This document shows positions 6,241 to 8,301 of a stretch of DNA of 8,301 bases, piece after piece. The notes under the pieces were generated by a model. It was not told where the DNA came from. It saw only the letters and a program-made list of their open reading frames with translations, and searched no databases. Source of the DNA: Victivallaceae bacterium (GTDB taxonomy: Bacteria > Verrucomicrobiota > Lentisphaeria > Victivallales > Victivallaceae); assembly GCA_028698975.1 (NCBI GenBank), contig JAQVVK010000094.1:1-8301 (forward strand), read 5' to 3'. The translations under genes and the position numbers were made by a program. Position 1 is the first letter of the stretch; every line of letters begins with the position of its first letter.

Positions 6241-7257
6241 ATGTTTGTAGATAGAGCAGAAATCAGCGTGAAGGCAGGCGACGGCGGCAACGGCTGTTGC
6301 AGCTTTCACCACGAAAAATATGTACCGCGCGGCGGCCCGGACGGCGGCGACGGCGGTGGCGGCGGCCATGTCATCATCGAAGCCTCGCTCGGAGAGCAAA
6401 GCCTTGAGCCGTACAGCTACAACCGCCACTATCAGGCCCCCAACGGCCCCGGCGGACGCGGCTCGGATATGCACGGCCGCAAGGCCGACGACATCGTGCT
6501 CAAAGTGCCGGTCGGCACGGTCATCACCGACGCGGAGACCGGCGAACAACTGGCCGATCTTGACGCCTCCGGCGCGCGAGTAACCGCGGCGATCGGCGGA
6601 CGCGGCGGACGCGGCAATCCGCGTTTTGCCACCCAGACCAACCGTGCGCCGCGCGAGTGGGAGCCGGGATTTCCCGGCGAACGCCGCCTCCTGACACTGG
6701 AACTCAAGACCATGGCCGATGCCGGTCTGGTCGGTTACCCCAATGCGGGTAAATCAACCCTGCTTCGGGCAATCTCGGCGGCGCGCCCCAAAGTGGCGCC
6801 CTACCCGTTTACCACGCTGCATCCGGTGGTTGGCGTGGTGGAAATGCCGGATTTCTCCCGCCTGACGGTAGCGGATATACCCGGATTGATCGACGGAGCC
6901 CATGACAACGTCGGGCTGGGTCACTCGTTTCTGCGTCATATCGAGCGCACCCATGTGCTGGTGTTTGTGCTTGACATGGCGGGAGTTGACGGCCGCACGC
7001 CGTGGGAAGACCTGCGTCATCTGCGCGAAGAACTCGATTTGTATATGCCGGGGCTTTCCAAACGGCCGGCTATCATTGTGGCCAACAAGATGGACTTGCC
7101 GGAGGCCGAAGAAAACCTTGAGCTGCTGAAATCCGAGCTGGTCTCCGAAGTGATCGACGTAATACCGGTCGCGGCGGCGGCGGGCGAGCTTGACGGCTTC
7201 AAGGAAAAACTTGCCGAACTGGTAAAAAAGACCAAGACCGTACATTTCGATTTCTAA
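6241..7257 (+). CDS. obgE: Obg family GTPase (ObgE/CgtA)
   Basis: Essential GTP-binding protein that binds the 50S subunit during ribosome assembly and links to stress and growth control. The glycine-rich Obg fold covers residues 1-157, with the usual DGGDGGGGGHV cluster (34-44), GGRG repeats (71-74, 119-125) and FATQTNRAP (129-137). The G domain follows: G1 GYPNAGKST (165-173), G2 FTT (190-192), G3 DIPGL (212-216), G4 NKMD (282-285), and a G5 region around PVAAAAGE (309-316), where the usual SA is not clearly kept. At 338 residues it is the minimal form without a C-terminal OCT domain. GGAG lies 9 nt before the ATG. It follows rpmA in the classic L27-Obg order, but a terminator lies between them. 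The downstream epmA gene starts 8 nt after the stop. Confidence 0.97.
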   Translation: MFVDRAEISVKAGDGGNGCCSFHHEKYVPRGGPDGGDGGGGGHVIIEASLGEQSLEPYSYNRHYQAPNGPGGRGSDMHGRKADDIVLKVPVGTVITDAETGEQLADLDASGARVTAAIGGRGGRGNPRFATQTNRAPREWEPGFPGERRLLTLELKTMADAGLVGYPNAGKSTLLRAISAARPKVAPYPFTTLHPVVGVVEMPDFSRLTVADIPGLIDGAHDNVGLGHSFLRHIERTHVLVFVLDMAGVDGRTPWEDLRHLREELDLYMPGLSKRPAIIVANKMDLPEAEENLELLKSELVSEVIDVIPVAAAAGELDGFKEKLAELVKKTKTVHFDF

Positions 7258-7265
7258 GACAGATT

Positions 7266-8153
7266 ATGACAAACCTGCAAAATCTCGAACGGCGCAGCCG
7301 CATGCTGCGAGCCATACGCGAATGGTTTTACGCACATGACTTCTGCGAAGTGGAGACTCCGGTGCGGATCAAAGCTCCGGCTCCGGAGGAATTCATCGAG
7401 GCGGTGCGCGCCGACAACGGCTTTCTGCGCACCTCTCCCGAGCTGGAAATGAAAACCCTGCTCGCCAACGGCATGTCGCGCATCTTTCAGATCGGCAGCT
7501 GCTTCCGTTCGGGGGAATTCGGTCGCAAACACCGCGAGGAATTCACCATGCTGGAGTTTTACGAAGCCGCTACCGGCTATCGTGAACAGGCCGCATTCAC
7601 CGCCGAAATGATCGCTTCAACCGCACGCACACTTGACGGCGACACCAAAATCGTCTATCGCGGCCACTCGATCGACCTCGGAAGTCATGAATTTATCACG
7701 GTGGACGAGGCCTTTCGCAAATATGCCGGGATTTCCGCCTTTGAAGCCGACGAAAGCGATGATTTTGACGAGATCATGGTAACCCGGGTCGAGCCGAAAC
7801 TCGGCTTGGAGCACCCGACTTTTCTCTGCGACTACCCGGCTTCCCGGGCTTCGCTGGCAAGACTGTCGCCCGACAACTCCAAAGTCGCGGAGCGGTGGGA
7901 AGTCTATATCGCCGGGATCGAGCTTGGCAACGCATTCGGGGAGTTGACCGACCCGGCCGAACAGCGTAAACGCTTCCGCGACGCATCGGCGTTTCGGCGG
8001 CGCATGCGCATGCACAATTACCCGGAGCCGGTCGCATTCTTCGACGCGCTTGACCGTGGGCTGCCGCAGAGTTCCGGCTGTGCCATCGGGCTGGATCGCC
8101 TCGCCATGATATTCTGCGACGCCGAAGATATTGCCGAAGTCCGCTGCTGCTGA
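7266..8153 (+). CDS. epmA: EF-P lysine ligase EpmA/GenX-like (LysRS paralogue)
   Basis: Class II aminoacyl-tRNA-synthetase catalytic core without the anticodon-binding OB domain of lysyl-tRNA synthetase. It is predicted to attach lysine or beta-lysine to elongation factor P, which relieves ribosome stalling at prolines. It has 295 residues against 325 in E. coli. Motif 1 region is FCEVETPV (26-33); motif 2 is CFRSGEFGRKHREEFTMLEF (79-98), matching the E. coli CFRNEE...EFTMLEWY pattern. FLCDYPASRASLARLSP (186-202) and GIELGNAFGELTD (217-229) are family signatures, and motif 3 is GCAIGLDRLAM (271-281). A273 falls where EpmA has Ala and LysRS has Gly, supporting EpmA over LysRS. It begins 8 nt after obgE with a weak ribosome site, suggesting translational coupling. 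Neither efp nor epmB is in the window, so whether the substrate is alpha- or beta-lysine is open. Confidence 0.9.
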   Translation: MTNLQNLERRSRMLRAIREWFYAHDFCEVETPVRIKAPAPEEFIEAVRADNGFLRTSPELEMKTLLANGMSRIFQIGSCFRSGEFGRKHREEFTMLEFYEAATGYREQAAFTAEMIASTARTLDGDTKIVYRGHSIDLGSHEFITVDEAFRKYAGISAFEADESDDFDEIMVTRVEPKLGLEHPTFLCDYPASRASLARLSPDNSKVAERWEVYIAGIELGNAFGELTDPAEQRKRFRDASAFRRRMRMHNYPEPVAFFDALDRGLPQSSGCAIGLDRLAMIFCDAEDIAEVRCC

Positions 8154-8160
8154 AATATTT

Positions 8161-8301
8161 TTATCGGCTGCGCGATGATAAAGCGTCGCGCAGAGCGTCG
8201 CCCAAAATATTCAGAGCCAGCACCAGCACAAACATGAAGCCGGTCGCCCCGGCGATCTCCCACCAGACGCCGCGCCACAAACGCTCCTGCCCGTCGGAGA
8301 T
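8161..8301 (-). CDS. ABC transporter permease C-terminus (OppC/DppC-like), 5' part outside window
   Basis: The last 46 codons of a gene entering from the right edge, ending at TAA 8161-8163. The peptide starts ISDGQERLWRGVWWE, continues through one hydrophobic segment (about residues 16-33 of the fragment) and ends NILGDALRDALSSRSR. The LGDALRDAL ending is typical of OppC/DppC/YejE inner-membrane permeases that import di- or oligopeptides, nickel or other small solutes; the fragment includes the final transmembrane helix and cytoplasmic tail. The gene is convergent with epmA, 7 nt between stops. Substrate cannot be told from this piece. Confidence 0.82.
   Translation of the reverse strand: MSDGQERLWRGVWWEIAGATGFMFVLVLALNILGDALRDALSSRSR

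Noticed and set aside
6320..6380. GGCGGCGACGGCGG-type tandem repeats
   Set aside because: They encode the glycine-rich Obg fold conserved in all Obg proteins and are not a separate repeat element.
5785..6549. A 254-codon open frame antisense to rpmA and the start of obgE
   Set aside because: It covers two certain genes, their promoter and terminator, is alanine/valine-rich by GC bias, and has no motif or ribosome site.

Overview
The window is an ordinary-looking chromosomal stretch, about 58-60% GC in genes and AT-rich between them. It carries eight bacterial protein genes, two of them cut by the window edges. No mobile element, CRISPR array, tRNA or rRNA was seen. Promoters have clear sigma-70-type -35/-10 hexamers with 16-17 nt spacers, and several genes have good Shine-Dalgarno sequences. 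The gene bodies look like a Gram-negative from the PVC group (Lentisphaerota/Victivallales-like) or a relative. This placement is inference: the unusual PurF variant and short EpmA type recall, from memory, proteins of Bacteroidota and PVC bacteria, but the promoters and ribosome sites do not look like Bacteroidota. A tree of L27, Obg or SerC would settle it.

Layout: (1) 1-1970, minus strand: an N-acetylhexosamine 1-kinase-like phosphotransferase followed 4 nt later by a GalE-type nucleotide-sugar epimerase that runs off the left edge. Together they look like an amino-sugar or galactose salvage operon. (2) 1971-2210: a divergent control region with a strong promoter on each side and a helically phased TTTTCGC repeat between them. 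(3) 2211-3293: serC (serine biosynthesis, also used for pyridoxal phosphate), ended by a strong bidirectional terminator at 3316-3351. (4) 3385-5663, minus strand: a PurF-like amidophosphoribosyltransferase whose glutaminase active site is degenerate, followed 2 nt later by spermidine synthase speE. (5) 5664-5913: a second divergent promoter region. (6) 5914-8153, plus strand: rpmA (ribosomal protein L27), an intrinsic terminator or attenuator, obgE (ribosome-assembly GTPase) and an EpmA/GenX-type EF-P lysine ligase, forming a translation-related cluster. (7) 8161-8301, minus strand: the C-terminal end of an OppC/DppC-type ABC transporter permease that enters from the right.

I do not see a new multi-gene system. 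The observation most worth following is the PurF homologue: it lacks the N-terminal nucleophile cysteine and the other glutaminase motifs, yet keeps a complete phosphoribosyltransferase loop and four cysteines at positions matching an iron-sulfur cluster site, and it is tightly coupled to a polyamine gene. Second is the kinase-epimerase pair with its shared, repeat-containing control region.
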